Below, piece by piece: positions 45,832 to 57,228 of a DNA stretch of 64,000 nt. The notes under the pieces are model-generated. The model had not been told where the DNA came from and searched no databases. It saw only the letters and a program-made list of their open reading frames with translations. The DNA lies in the NCBI GenBank assembly GCA_037157565.1, contig JAZHRO010000046.1, positions 18,636,501 through 18,700,500 on the forward strand. Direction: 5' to 3'. Made by a program: the position numbers and the translations under genes. Position 1 is the first letter of the stretch. Every line of letters begins with the position of its first letter. The stretch comes from Thalassia testudinum. Lineage: Eukaryota; Streptophyta; Magnoliopsida; Alismatales; Hydrocharitaceae.

Positions 45832-46777
45832 ATGCAAAAGTGCTGAAGGCTTACCGCCTCAGCACACGGGGTGAGGTCCCCTTCACCCGCCCGGTTACCT
45901 GGTCTCGTCCGCGCTCACGCCCCGCGGACCTGACCCGACCCGACCCGACTTAAGACTGACCTGCACTCCTCGCCCACCACGCACGCCGGTGGGCCTGGAC
46001 CCGGGCCTGACCCGAACCCGGTTACCCGGCAGCTCTGGGAGAGCTTTCCCAAGAGTGGTTTCAGAGAGAGAGAGAGACGCGGGGGGAGGGTAGAGTAGGT
46101 TTTGCCTCTGACGAAAAACTCTGAAGTGTGCAGGCACAGGCGAAGAAGAAGACCCGCGGAAGAAGAAGGAAGCTGACTGTAGCAACAGGTAGTTAAGTCG
46201 TCTGATTTGGAAATCAGACGACGGCCTGAAGGGAAAAGAAGAAAGGAGGGGTGACGTCCCTGGCTGAAAAAGAAAAGAAGAAGCTGACACTTAGCCGCAG
46301 GGAGGAGAAACAAGAAGAAACTCTAAAGAAGAGGCTGAGCAAGGCAGAGGAAGAGGAAAGGCTGCAGAGAAGAAGTACAGCAGAGCCAAGGAAGAAGAAA
46401 CCTTCACAGAAGAGACTGCAGAAAAAGAAGAAGAGAGGCCAAGACAGAAACCAAGGAAGAAGAAGAAGGAGATCTGAAGAAAGAAAGAGGAGCATCACCT
46501 CTGCAGAACAAAGAAGTAGGAGATCTAAAGAAAGAAAGAAAGAAGAACACCACGAGGAGAAAACAAAGAGCAACAAATTCTTTCCCTCTCTCTTTCTTTA
46601 TTTTGTAAAAGAAATATGTATATCTCTAGAATACAACTTGCTCCCTGAGTTCGACCTCGGGAACTCTTTTATTTTCCGAGTAAAAAAATTTATATATTTG
46701 AAATGTTGGTAATAACTGGCTATACTACAACGTTATAACAAACTAAAACCCGGTTATCCCGAAGCCAAGCGATTTCA

Positions 46778-47757
46778 GTCAACTAAGCATGGCGACTCGA
46801 TCTCAGGGCACTCTTCCCTCCCAACTTGTTCCAAACCCGCAAAACTTCGTACCCTGTGATCCGCAACCACAGGTACAACCATCTCAGGAACAGGTTCAAA
46901 TTTTTGCAAGCTTCGAGTATTCCTTCGGGATTTCAGGTTAATCCCGCTGCAACACCGCACTCTTATGCTGATAGTGATTACATCAAGGATGACACGCTTG
47001 ACGAGGACATGACTGTCATAACGTGTATCGAGCTAATTGGAGCCGATTCATACTGCTGCGAATTACCTGACAACTGCCTGACCAACACAAACTGTGACGT
47101 TCCCAATCCCTCCCCATTCCCGTACCTTCTCCTGACCAGACTTCTAAAGAGGTTTTCTCTGCTTCCCATACCTCGTGGTCTGAGTCGTCGCCGGGCTGCT
47201 CACCGCCGGTCCGCACTATGGAAGACCGGATTGCCCTTTCTTTCCCGCCAAATCAGGCGGATTTGCAACTCCACACTGGGACCTTGAGCCCACATCTTAT
47301 TCACCAGGGCTATTCCCTTTTGGATCCATCTATCCAAAAAGCCCCTCTTCTTGGCCAATCTAAGGGCCAACTTCCTCTTCCTGATCTATTTTCTGATCCG
47401 CCTGGGATACTCTCATCCCAGAAAATGCCAAATCTCTCACCATCCACCATCAGTTTTCACACCTCTATCGCAATCACTTCACTTTTCTCTTCACCACCCA
47501 CCCTCCACCCACCCTTCCACCCTGATCTATACCCTGAACCTCAGCTCTTGTTACCCGATCTTCCATCCTTTCTCTGCCTTTCCCTACATGCATATGAGGA
47601 CATAGCATTGTTTGGCATGGGGGGGTGGATAGGCATCCATAGGATCCGGGTATGTTATGGTATCATACAGTTCCCACCTATTTATAAATATGCAAGAAAA
47701 AGAAAAAAGAAGAAAAAAAAAATATATATATATATAATAATAATAAATGGTGTTTAG
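46778..47757 (+). pseudogene. N coding remnant downstream of insertion A
   Basis: It continues the N gag-like frame: open to TAA 46939, with GTLPSQ and PNPQN near 46800-46850, which match the A pol linker ([13 protein letters not shown]). Coding-like sequence then moves to another frame (46826-47287, with an acidic patch DSDYIKDDTLDEDM) and back (47218 onward), so at least two frameshifts are needed. No protease, RT or integrase motif is present; the part after 47220 is rich in Leu, Pro and Ser and is not recognised. N therefore never carried, or has lost, the enzyme genes. Confidence 0.5.
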
Positions 47758-48795
47758 TAATGATTTGAAAGCTGAAACAAAAAGGCAATAAGTGTTTATG
47801 GATATTCAACCTCTGTTTTGAAGACTTTCCAGGCCACAAAAGCTTGATTCGCTCAGGCTCGGCTTAATTCACTTAAAGCATTGACAAAATAGATCAAGAT
47901 CTCTCCTAACTAAGGATGTATTCTTGTACCTGAGACACAAGTACAAGATCCGTTGGTTTACTTTTACTTGAGAGCTTAAGTAAACGTGGTTCACACTACA
48001 CATATCAGGAAAGGCCAGGTGAACATAAGATCCAACCCTAGTGTTCATTAGGGAAGGTGGAGTCCTTACCTGTGCACGCAGGTAGACTTTTTATCGCAGG
48101 CTTTAGTCTTGTGTTTAGGAGCGACTCTTTCCACCAAAAAGAAACTCTCCCACCAAAAAGAAAAAAAGTGTGCTCTTTCAAAATGTGTTGTAAGAGATAT
48201 ACTGACACGTGTTTCAAAAAAAAGAAAAAAACAAAAAAAAAAACAAAAACAAAAAAAACAAAAAAAAGAGAGAAAAAGAGTTGTCAAAAAAAAAAAAAGG
48301 ATGTTGCAAAGGAGTCAGTATATCTCATAAATGTTTGTATAATTTGTTTTCCGGTGAGCCAAAAAAAAAAAAAATCAGAAAATGGGAGTTGAGTTTTCCG
48401 TCATCATCTTAAGGGTCAATCCGAAGACATGAGCTGAAACTGGGACCAACCTGTACTTAAAAATTCATGAAACCCTGGGATTGAGTCTTAACGTTCATCT
48501 GGTCAGTCTTGATCCTTCACTATGCACAAACCATAACCTCTTGAGCTCTCGAGTACGGCAAAAACCTCCTGGGTCCTGGAAATCGTACTTAAGGTTTAAA
48601 TATCAAGAGTCCTGGTTAGTTGAGAGATGATCTATGTCATGTGAGACTTAAAGTACTGGTAGTCTTCTTTACAATTGGTTCTCACAATATTCGATAATAA
48701 ACACACCTATATCACCTCAGAAGAAAATCTTCAGCTTAAGATTATTTCTAAATACTATTTTTCTAGGGACTAGCAAAAGATAGGCATGGGGTATA
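47758..48795 (+). other. 3' non-coding region of N
   Basis: Just before it, at 47593-47632, stands the polypurine-like box (ATGAGGACATAGCATTG then GGCATGGGGGGGTGG). Then comes AT-rich DNA, A-rich runs with scattered C at 48217-48300 and 48359-48374, and the final polypurine box at 48765-48795 (GGGACTAGCAAAAGATAGG). The Lys-rich frames at 48057-48412 are artefacts of the A-runs. Confidence 0.6.
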
Positions 48796-50052
48796 TGTTT
48801 GCACCTCAAAACACGCCTGTAATAACGCCCTCTTGTGCTATTTTCTTGCATTAACATTGCATAATAGGATCCTGTAATCGCATTTGTAAAAACGCTTGCA
48901 TGCATGCATTTAATCAAGAGAGGAAGAGGAGTGAAACAATGGCTTGTATAGTTACATTTCATCTCAAGTGCCTCCTTGCAAATTCCACCTCTTTTCATTT
49001 TTTTCTCTCTAGATTTCTTCTTTTCTTCTTCCCGCGACTGCACTTCTTCCCGCAGCAGCTGCATGCATTTACTCCACGTCACTTCTCCCTGCCAACGCCG
49101 CTCCCTATAACTGCAACCGGCACGCCTCTCTCTCCTCCTCTATAAGAAGCTGCAGCTTCTTCCTCGCAAGGGAGGCGACTGCAGCAACGAAACAAACCCA
49201 TAGCCATCTTCTCCACCGTCTTCCCCTCCCATACGTCGGCCCTCCATCGAGGAGGCACCCGACGAGCAGGAGTACCCACTGTGGTGCACACCACCACAGT
49301 GGGGACACCACCGCCCAGCTCTTCGATGAGCCAGTGGCGTGGTCTCGTCCTCGTTTCATTTTTTTCTCTTTAACGCCATTGCCGCCGCTCCAAGCATCGA
49401 AGCTTGAAACCGCGGCAGCAGCAGCCACGCAGCAGCAGCAGGTCCTCCCCGCTCCTCCGCGACCGTCCCCGCAGCTGCTCACCACCTCCGCGCACGTCTG
49501 CAGGGCGTTCCCCGCCTCCGTCTCCATTCTGCCCGCCTTGCAGTTGCACCCGTAGCCGCCACCACGCGCATTGCAGCGGCCGGCTACGGCCTCGCGCCGA
49601 CCCCTGCCCTCCTCCGCGACCCTCCGCGACCACCTGCAGACTGCCTCCACGCTCGCTCCTCCGCACCATCGCCCGCTCGTCGACTTCGCGCACGCCTGCA
49701 GAACCCTACTCAAAGAAGGCGCGCCCGCACCCGCCGTTTCCAGACGTCCGCTGCCTTCTCCAGACGACGCGACTCCAGACGTCCGCCGCTGCGAGCAGAC
49801 GTCTTAACTCGCGCGTCCGCTCTCTCTCTCGCCCGCTCTCTCTCTCTCTGCTGATCTCTCCCGCCCACTCCCGCTCTCTCTCTCACGTATTCTCTCTCTC
49901 TCTCTCTCTCTTTTTTACTCACTAACAGACACACACCCACAGCAACGCACACACACACACATTCACCGACGCACACACACGTATACCAACACATACACAC
50001 ACACTCACACACTTATAGTAACATATATATAAATATATATATACATACATAC

Positions 50053-50083
<31 letters not shown>

Positions 50084-50911
50084 CGTAGTATATCTATATA
50101 GTTATGTATACATACACATATATATAATATATATACATATATATATAATATATATATATATCTACTTATATATACATCTATATACTTATACATATACTTA
50201 TATACATACATATGTACATATATTTTCATGTTATTTATTATACGCTGTATCGCGGGAATATCTGCACCAGTTGCTGATATTCCCTGATACACGCGTACAA
50301 AAAAAGCGTGGTCCCATACATCATCCATCCTCCATCCACACTCCACGCGGCACCTAGTCGTGTTGGTTGCGTCTCTCTAGACGTCGACTGACTCGACATA
50401 GTGCTACACTCCATCGCCACCTCCACCCCCACCCCTTTATATATATACTACATATATATATATACATACTATATTTACTTTCTGTCTATATGCTTTTCTG
50501 TTAGTAAAAAGATAAAAAAAATACATAAAAAAGAAAAGATAATCTTTGACTTGCAGGTACCTCATCTTGCGAGTAGCAAGACTTGTTTTGGGACTCTGTT
50601 TGGCTAAAAGCCAAGGACACAATTTTGAGGGTGTGCCTCAAGAACAAGGATTACCATAAAAAACCTAAATAAGAAAAATACCAAAAACACAATAAACGAA
50701 CGGAAGAGACGCGTTTTAAGGAAAACGTAGAAACTCGACCTTAACCCCACTTCCCTATGTTCGACCCTGGACCTAAAAGTGACAAGATAAAATCAATTAG
50801 GCCAGGTTAAAAATTTTGTAAAGAGATGGTTAGGTCTGAATTAGGTTAACCACTATACACATTTCAACGATAAAAATATCATATTAACAACCTATTCGGG
50901 CCGACCCATCA
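48796..50911 (+). repeat. 3' LTR of element N
   Basis: 2,116 bp, start TGTTTGCACC, end GACCCATCA, followed by CCTAG. It differs from the 5' LTR by small deletions (one of about 25 bp near 49105) and many substitutions, including changed microsatellite lengths. Confidence 0.85.
49815..50232. repeat. Compound microsatellite in N 3' LTR
   Basis: (CT)n, (CA)n, (TA)n blocks in the same order as 29862-30265 but with different counts, mainly in the TA part. Confidence 0.9.
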
Positions 50912-50916
50912 CCTAG
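50912..50916 (+). repeat. Target duplication of N, right copy
   Basis: CCTAG, identical to 28800-28804. Confidence 0.85.
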
Positions 50917-52317
50917 CTTGCCTATTTTGACCTAGGAACACCACCGAACATCCTAGGAAACCTAAGTAGAGACCTCCTAAGCCTAGTCCACTATCCATAG
51001 CCCTACTTGTCCTATCCCTAACCCAATTGAACCATCCCATACCTAATTGGGTGCATCTACAGTTGATTGGGTGCACCCGAGCCCAATTATATCCACCCAG
51101 GATCTAATTAACTCATACCTATTAGGGTTACCCTAGCCTAATCACATGCACACATCTAATTAGACTTGACCTAGACCTAATTAGGTTCACTCCTGCCCAA
51201 TTTGACTTTCCTAAGCCTAATTAGGTCCACACCCACTTAATCTAGATTGACCCAACCTATTTAGCACCTAATCCTACCAAAACCCACAACCTAGCCCTAT
51301 GAAAAACACACACACGCACACCTTCCCATTTTACTCCCACCAAACCCATGCACACTCTCTTGGAAACCCTAAAAACTTGTGTCAAACCTAGATCCAAAAA
51401 TTGTGGCATTTGCTATTTTTGGAGCCACCAAAAGTGGCAACCAAATGGAGCCTTCCATAAGGGCAAAGTGAGAGCTACGAAATTGGACCATATCACCATA
51501 CACTCTCCCATCCATACTCTCCACTCTAAACTTCCTTCCACCCTCCAAAACCTTAAGGCCATCCTCCTCATCCTCCTCCAAGGCTCCATGGATGGCTAGC
51601 TAGAGAAGCTTCTCTCCAAAGCTTCAAGGACGGCCATTGGTAGAGAAAGGGAGCAACACCCTCCTCTCTCCACTTGGGTGCACTAGCCCCCATCTTCTTC
51701 TTCTTGGACGGCCATGAAGGCTCACCCATAGCCTCTTGTGGCCGGCCATCTCTTTTGGTTGGCATGTAAACAGGTTTGCATACCCAAGGTCTAGCCTATA
51801 CCCTCACACAAGGCCGATGGCCCTAGTGGCAACTTTCCGACATGAGGGATTTTCTTCTATTTTATATGCTTTCTAGTGTAGATGATGTGTGATAATTTTT
51901 TTATGCATAAATAACTTCATGATGTTTCTGTGATTGATTGTCCTCATGTTTGCTTCCCTATATGACACTTTGGTTTGTTCACACTATGCACGGCCACCAT
52001 GGCCTCATTTAGATGCACATAGTCACTTAGGTTTTTGCTAGTTTATCTAAATCTAGGTTTCAATTCGCTTTTCGAGATAAAAAAATCAGAAACACAAAAA
52101 GACAAAAATAGTAGCTTAGGTTAGATTTAGGTTATAAAAGCCGATCCAAATCTTGATTCGTTTTCATGCCTCCCAGAGACGAACGACCGGGACTCAAGTT
52201 CTAAAAAGAATAAAGATCTATGAGAGTTTCGTTATCACAAATATCTTTGACGAGTGGTTTCTGCGACTATACTATGATTTCTAACGATTTCAAAATACGC
52301 GATTTCCACGCTTGTCA
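50917..52317 (+). repeat. Solo LTR S1, second part
   Basis: Continuation of the LTR cut by N. Near 51000-51260 it has many diverged copies of CCTAATTRGG. Near 52165-52200 it has a diverged U5 motif (GCCTCCCAGAGACGAACGACC is the same layout as the other LTRs). It ends CTTGTCA and is followed by target copy GCAAC. With the first part it makes a solo LTR of about 2.0 kb. Frames at 51348-51599 have no known domain. Confidence 0.6.
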
Positions 52318-52322
52318 GCAAC

Positions 52323-53062
52323 ACAAGTTGATTGGATGGGTTCCTAGTGCATCGAGGTGGGAAATTCCCCTCAAAGATGCATATAACATATAGTCTCCTC
52401 AATACTTGTCTCCTAGGATATCTAAATATGCTACTAGGGGCATGTATGCACCTTGTGCTGGTTCAGGTACCATGGGGGGGATTATCCGAAAATGTCAATT
52501 ACCATGGCCTGGATTTAGCTATAGAACGCCATGGACAACACAATCCCGAAGTGTCGAAAGCAAGGGTTCTGGGGGTTGCCATTGGCGATGCTATCCGGAA
52601 GCATCGAATGCCAAGGACCCTTTGAGGATTGATGATGGAGATAAGGAATCTGAAACATACCGTGTTTAAGGCTAATCAGAGGTTGGATTTAGGGAAAAAT
52701 AAAAAGAAAAGAGAGAAAACTCTCCAAATGAAAAATACTTCTCTATCGCTCTCACAAAAATGAACTACCAAACTGAACCTAGTTATGTTATGTCTATGCA
52801 CGGGTGCTTTAACCATTGGGGTCAATAAACCACTATGCAGTTTTTGTAGGCCTTAGAAACCTTTGCAGCAGACTCAGGCTAAAGCTGGTCTGGTCTAGAT
52901 CTTGGATGGTACTTGAGTACCTCTAGGCTAATTATTTGTATTCTGATATGATTTCTTGATATGCAACTTAGTAAGGCATCTTGACGGTTACATCCGACCT
53001 TGAGAACTGGTTTGATCCAAAGGATGTTTGTTAGGGGACTAGCAAAAGCTAGCATGGGGGTA
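52323..53062 (+). other. Right-arm 3' internal region, second part
   Basis: Non-coding. It contains the three-unit repeat at about 52470-52615 and ends in the polypurine box (53036-53062). It matches A 43210-43951 and, inverted, 26649-27380. Confidence 0.7.
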
Positions 53063-55708
53063 TGATGGGAACACCATCATAAGCTCTAACTAGCCACTTT
53101 TAGTCAAGTTTAAAAGATAAATGCTCCTACATAACCATCTTTGGGTTATAACTCCACATTATTCTATTTTAAGGAGAAAACAAGAAAGTAGGGTTAATTC
53201 TATATTTTTAATAGCATATCAAGAACATAGATTTACCAAGGGATCCATTAGGAGTGAAATGAAGGTTAAGTGATCATTAAAGATCAATAAGTAGGCCTAT
53301 GTAGATAGAAACGAGGTTTCGTGCATTTCAAGAACCAATACATCATATAAAACGCTAATTTCAGACCCACCTAAATAACAGAGGTTTTTGTCAAGAAAAA
53401 AATCATCTAAACCATCTAAAATTCATATAAAAATATTTCCTAAGGTTTGGTATCCTTGATTTGACCTTTGGAACCCATTTTGACCTCAAATAGGGTCTTG
53501 GACGGAATTCTACCCTAATTTGGGTTTTTACGTAAATTGCCAAGTCAAACTTGGTCAAAACTGATATCCAACACCACCATCAGATTCCTTCACTCAAAAT
53601 TATGTTTTTACCAAAATTTTGGCCCAATCATAGTCCATCTCGACCTAGTTTGCTTTTTAATCCATTTAAACTCTATTTCTCTCAATTAAATCCCTAACTT
53701 TTGAAATCTTTTCAATCAGATCCCTAACTTTGTCATCATTTCTTGCAAAATGGTCCCTAACACCACTAGTGTGAATGCAGTAGCTCCATTGAGATTCAAG
53801 CGAGGATTTCTCGATTGATTCTCAATCAAACCTTTCCAAAATTGAAAGGGAGAATCCTCGAGAGATGCTTTGCTAATTGGACCAAGAATTGGACCCTAAT
53901 TTGCACTTGATTGTTCATGCAAACGCTCGCAAATTTAGGGATCTTTTCATCCCTACTTTCTCAAGCTTGCGAAGCTTGTTTCCAAGCTTGGAAGCCTCTC
54001 TAAGGTCCTTAAATAAACCCCTCTTGAGATTCTAAGCCTCTTCGCAAAGTTTCACACCAGAATACCCTTGTCTTCTCCTCCTTCGACCATCTACACATTC
54101 ATCTCTAGCAAGCTCCTCCATCTTCTTTGCTGAGCTACCCAATGGTAAAATTGGCTGGCCCACTATCTTCCCCCCTTCCTTGCGATCGTCATCCGCCAAC
54201 ACACGACCACTCTCACCATCTCCATCTCCACTGTATCGCCATTAACAGCATCTTCTCCGGCACCGATCCATCACAACCGAAGCCTTCCACCCATCATCTC
54301 TCTCCCTAAGTCCTCTAATCTCATCTCTTACTCCTCTACTTCATTTCTACCCACTTAAACCACACTTCCGACCATAGTTCCGCTCGCAACCATTTCGTCT
54401 CCATCTACTCCGACCAAGCTCTAGTGAAGGCCTCCGCCTGCTCCATTGCACCAATCACCTTGCCACAACTTCCAGAAGCTTCGCCGTGTCCTTATGACTA
54501 AAACCCCTTAAGTAATTGAGTGGATTGTCCACTCCAGACCCTCACCGCACTCCACCATCTTCGTACACCTTCACCGACTTCGCCACACATGCACACACCT
54601 CCTCACTTCATGCAACCACCACCAGCACGTTCGCCACACTTGAGCGATCCTTTTGAGCTTTTCTTAGAAGGTCGAGAGGTCATATTGTGTGTTTTAGGTC
54701 ATCACCAGATCTCCATCGTCGCCACCTCCTTCTACGGTTTCGTCCACTGTCTCCCAGCAATGTTCTTCTGTGCTACAGACTCCAGCTGCTACGGATTACT
54801 CCCAGGAAACCCGTCAAGTCTTCAATTGTAGCAGCAGGCGTCATCTTCGTCCCCAATCAAACCCTTTATCAGCCGCTACTGCGTGAAGGGAGTAGCTGAC
54901 CTTATTAGTCCCACATAGTTATTGGGCATGCTCAAGACCACGCATAAAGTGAAAAAGTGATCTCTATTGTTCGCCCAAGCACAGAGGGATCGGGTTCCTC
55001 TAGCACCTCTGTGCACTCCTCGCACGCCTTCGCGTCGGTGGTTCTGTACCTTTGTCCATATACCTGAATACCCGGTACTATTCATCCAGGTCTATGCTGA
55101 GAGTAAAGATAAAGAATCTGAGAGAGAGAGGGGGGACGATTTTGCTCTTGTTCCCTCATCTCCTCTTAGAACTTAGCATCCCTGAGCTTTGTGAGGCCCT
55201 TGTGGCTTACAAGCATAGTGTTGTTGTGCCTCTCCTGTGAGTCTTTGTGCGAGGCTCTTAAGCCTTCGTTACTGCAGCTGTGTTCGTGAAGTAGAGAGCA
55301 CCTTGTGCCTCTTAAGTCCTCTAGCTTGCCCATCGTCAAAGCCCTTCTGTTGGTTACTATGGCATCATTTCAATAATTTGATTACTGTGGAAAGTTGATT
55401 GTGGTTACTGTGCATTTATTTGAATATTTGTGAGCTTAACTTTGAGTGGTTAATTTGGGGACTTAAATCACCATTTTAACCCGATCTTTTTGCATTATTA
55501 TTCTGATCTTATTGAAATATCAATTTGAATATCATTTCTTTCAATTGCTTATAATTCTTATGATTGGTGAGTTAAAATTGCATCTTTTCTCCCTACGAAC
55601 AATCTCAAACTCTACTTTCTGAATCTGAGTTTATCAATTTAAATAATTTGAGCAATTTTGTCCTATAATACAATGCATTCCTTAAACAATGACAACTTCA
55701 CCCGAACA
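53063..55708 (+). repeat. Right-arm LTR of the palindromic element
   Basis: It starts TGATGGGAACACCATCA and ends near 55708 in CGAACA. It is 2,646 bp, against 2,591 bp in the left arm. The GGTCCCTAA-type module is at about 53685-53765 and the USE-like box at 54908-54918. Frames at 54127-54309 and 54520-54831 carry no domain. Confidence 0.75.
54908..54948 (+). promoter_or_regulatory. USE-like box plus TATA-like box in right-arm LTR
   Basis: GTCCCACATAG (54908-54918), then 24 nt, then CATAAA at 54943-54948. Same spacing as in the left arm and in A. Confidence 0.4.
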
Positions 55709-55825
55709 ACAAACAAGGCACAAAAATTAACATAAATATACAAAAATACTTTACATTTAATATACACACACATGCATAACACATATACACTTAACATAAG
55801 TTATGTAACATAACTTTATAGATGT
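55709..55825. other. AT-rich DNA, no gene seen
   Basis: Short AT-rich stretch with ATACAC and AACATA repeats. It continues in style beyond the LINE (57246-57419), so the LINE inserted into it. Confidence 0.4.
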
Positions 55826-55842
55826 ATAATTAACATATATTT
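55826..55842 (+). repeat. Target duplication of the LINE, left copy
   Basis: ATAATTAACATATATTT, 17 bp, identical at 57229-57245. Confidence 0.85.
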
Positions 55843-57228
55843 GACAAAATTTCAGCCTTCCTATTAAATACTTGGGCTACCATTGAGATGTTCTAGAATG
55901 AAAAAAAAAGATTGGAGCTGCCTCTTTGACAAAATTTTAGTGAAATTGGATGGATGGCATAGCAGTTTCCTCTCCAAGGGTGGAGGACTTATCTTGCTCA
56001 ATTCGGTGATCACCTCTATCCCTGTTTTCTACTTCTCCATCTTTAGAGCACCTAATTCCATTTAGAAACGGTTGGATGTATTGCGAAAAAGGTTCTTTTG
56101 GAGGGGAGCAAAGCATGTGGGCAGGTTCTCGCAGCCACTAAAGTGGGAGCAGATTTGCCGACCAAGGGATAGGGGTGGACTTGGATTAAGTCTCTGAAAC
56201 ACTTCAATAATGCTTTGTTGCTTAAGTGGGCAATAAACTCTTGCAAGGAGACCTGAAACCATGGACTACCTTGATCAGGGACAGTTAAGGAGCTTCAAAT
56301 AGTATGCAATCTAGACTTTTGCCTAGCATACCATCTCTATTCTGGAATTCAGTAACCAGAGCTCTGGCTGATCACTTGCACTTGCTGCAGCCAGATCTTG
56401 GGGATGGCAAGACCTTCAGTTTCTGGAAGGAAGGTTGGTCATTGCTGCGTGTCCTAAAGGAGACCTATCCAAGGGCCTTTGCTGCAGCATCTGATAAGGA
56501 GGGAACTGTCAGTAGCTTCTGGTCTTGCAGTAGCTGCAGCTGGAATGTGAAGAAGAGGACTCCACTAGGAGGGGCACCCAGCTGTGGGAAGAAAGGAGGA
56601 AGCTACTATCAGATCTTAAAAGCTTTAGGATAAGGATTGGGGTGGAGGATAAATACATTTGGGAGGGGATCTACACTGTGCAAAATGTTAACAATAGAAT
56701 CTTAGATTATGGAAGTTGGTGGAGCTGTGATTTCATTGACAAGAAACTTTGGCTTCTGAAAATCCCCCTTAAGGTACAATACAAATATCTCTTTGGCTAT
56801 GTAGGAGAGATGGTTTGATCACAGGTGATCTGCGACACAAAAGGATGGGAGCTGCTCACCATGAATGCTACTTATGTGGGATGCACACTGACAATGTGAA
56901 CCATATCTTCTCATGTTGCCTGGTCACTGATGCTATCTAGAGGAGGACCTATCAGGAGCCACTGCCAGCTTGGGACTTCATTTGGCATGGGTTTGGTATG
57001 AGAGAGAAGCCACATGTATGCATGGCTGTCACTCTCTGGTGTGTGTGGAAGGTGAGAAATGAGAGGCTTTTTCAGGAGAGACCAGTGTGCTGTGAAAAAT
57101 TTGTAAGAGAGTGCTGGTCCCTCATACATGCGTGGGGATCTGTTTTGTAATTCCTCTTACTTGTTTATATAATATACCTCTCCGGATTGCTATCATAAGA
57201 TGATAGCTTTCCTTTTTGTGTCAAAAAA
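55843..57228 (+). mobile_element. 5'-truncated L1-type LINE, ORF2 C-terminal end only
   Basis: It starts inside the RT domain (LPIKYLG near 55857) and keeps the region after the RT palm: SKGGGLILLNSVITSIPVFY, then RKRFFWRGA, LKWEQICRPRDRGGLGL, GDGKTFSFWKEGW, and a zinc-binding RT-associated part (ECYLCGMHTDNVNHIFSCC) ending near 57150. The 3' end has a short hairpin (TATCATAAGATGATA) and a run of seven A. Several frameshifts and stops break the frame. The perfect 17-bp target duplication proves insertion by target-primed reverse transcription, and 5' truncation is usual for LINEs. Confidence 0.88.

Larger units (their letters stand above)
32979..46777 (+). mobile_element. Element A: young, nearly intact Athila/Tat-type gypsy element
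   Basis: Both LTRs are 2,826 bp (32979-35804 and 43952-46777) and differ at about 25 positions by hand count, so about 99% identical. The internal part has a tRNA-Asp primer site, leader, gag (36734-37990), pol (38015 or 38171 to 42433), a 1.5-kb non-coding 3' region without an envelope-like frame, and a polypurine box. It inserted into the gag-like frame of N. Two in-frame TAG codons separate gag from pol; otherwise the coding region has no frameshift. This is the only element in the window with an intact enzyme set. Confidence 0.93.
43952..46777 (+). repeat. 3' LTR of element A
   Basis: 2,826 bp, same length as the 5' LTR. It starts TGATGAGAACCTCATCA (perfect 7-bp inverted repeat) and ends GATTTCA. 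A TATA box is at 44877-44884 and the USE-like hairpin at 45776-45801. It is followed by target copy GTCAA. Confidence 0.92.
28805..50911 (+). mobile_element. Element N: non-autonomous Athila/Tat-type element, host of insertion A
   Basis: LTRs 28805-30956 (2,152 bp) and 48796-50911 (2,116 bp) are flanked by a perfect 5-bp duplication CCTAG (28800-28804 and 50912-50916). Without the inserted element A the internal part is only about 4 kb and has no RT, RNase H or integrase. It has a perfect tRNA-Asp primer site, a gag-like frame without the capsid core, a degraded downstream frame and a polypurine box before the 3' LTR. The LTRs differ by indels and many substitutions, so N is older than A. Confidence 0.85.
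24058..55708. mobile_element. Palindromic (inverted-dimer) LTR element, later split by nested insertions
   Basis: Left arm: LTR on minus strand 24058-26648, then its 3' internal region 26649-27788 (1,140 bp). Right arm: the same internal region on plus strand, 27808-28206 plus 52323-53062 (1,139 bp once the S1 insertion and its duplication are removed), then the LTR 53063-55708. The arms meet across 19 nt. Pairing positions near the centre sum to 55596 at three points checked (27763/27833, 27422/28174, 27402/28194), so the arms are co-linear there with no net indel. The arms differ by roughly 15% by eye, so the structure is old. The outer ends show no convincing target duplication (CAAAA against ACAAA). 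Two unrelated truncated elements would be unlikely to stop at the same internal base. Confidence 0.7.

Noticed and set aside
48057..48412. Lys-rich frames
   Set aside because: Products of long A-runs in the 3' non-coding region of N.
51000..51260. Array of CCTAATTAGG-like repeats as a CRISPR-like or satellite array
   Set aside because: Spacing and units are irregular and it lies within an LTR of a plant genome.
54520..54831. 103-codon frame in the right-arm LTR
   Set aside because: Not kept in the left-arm copy and without a known domain.
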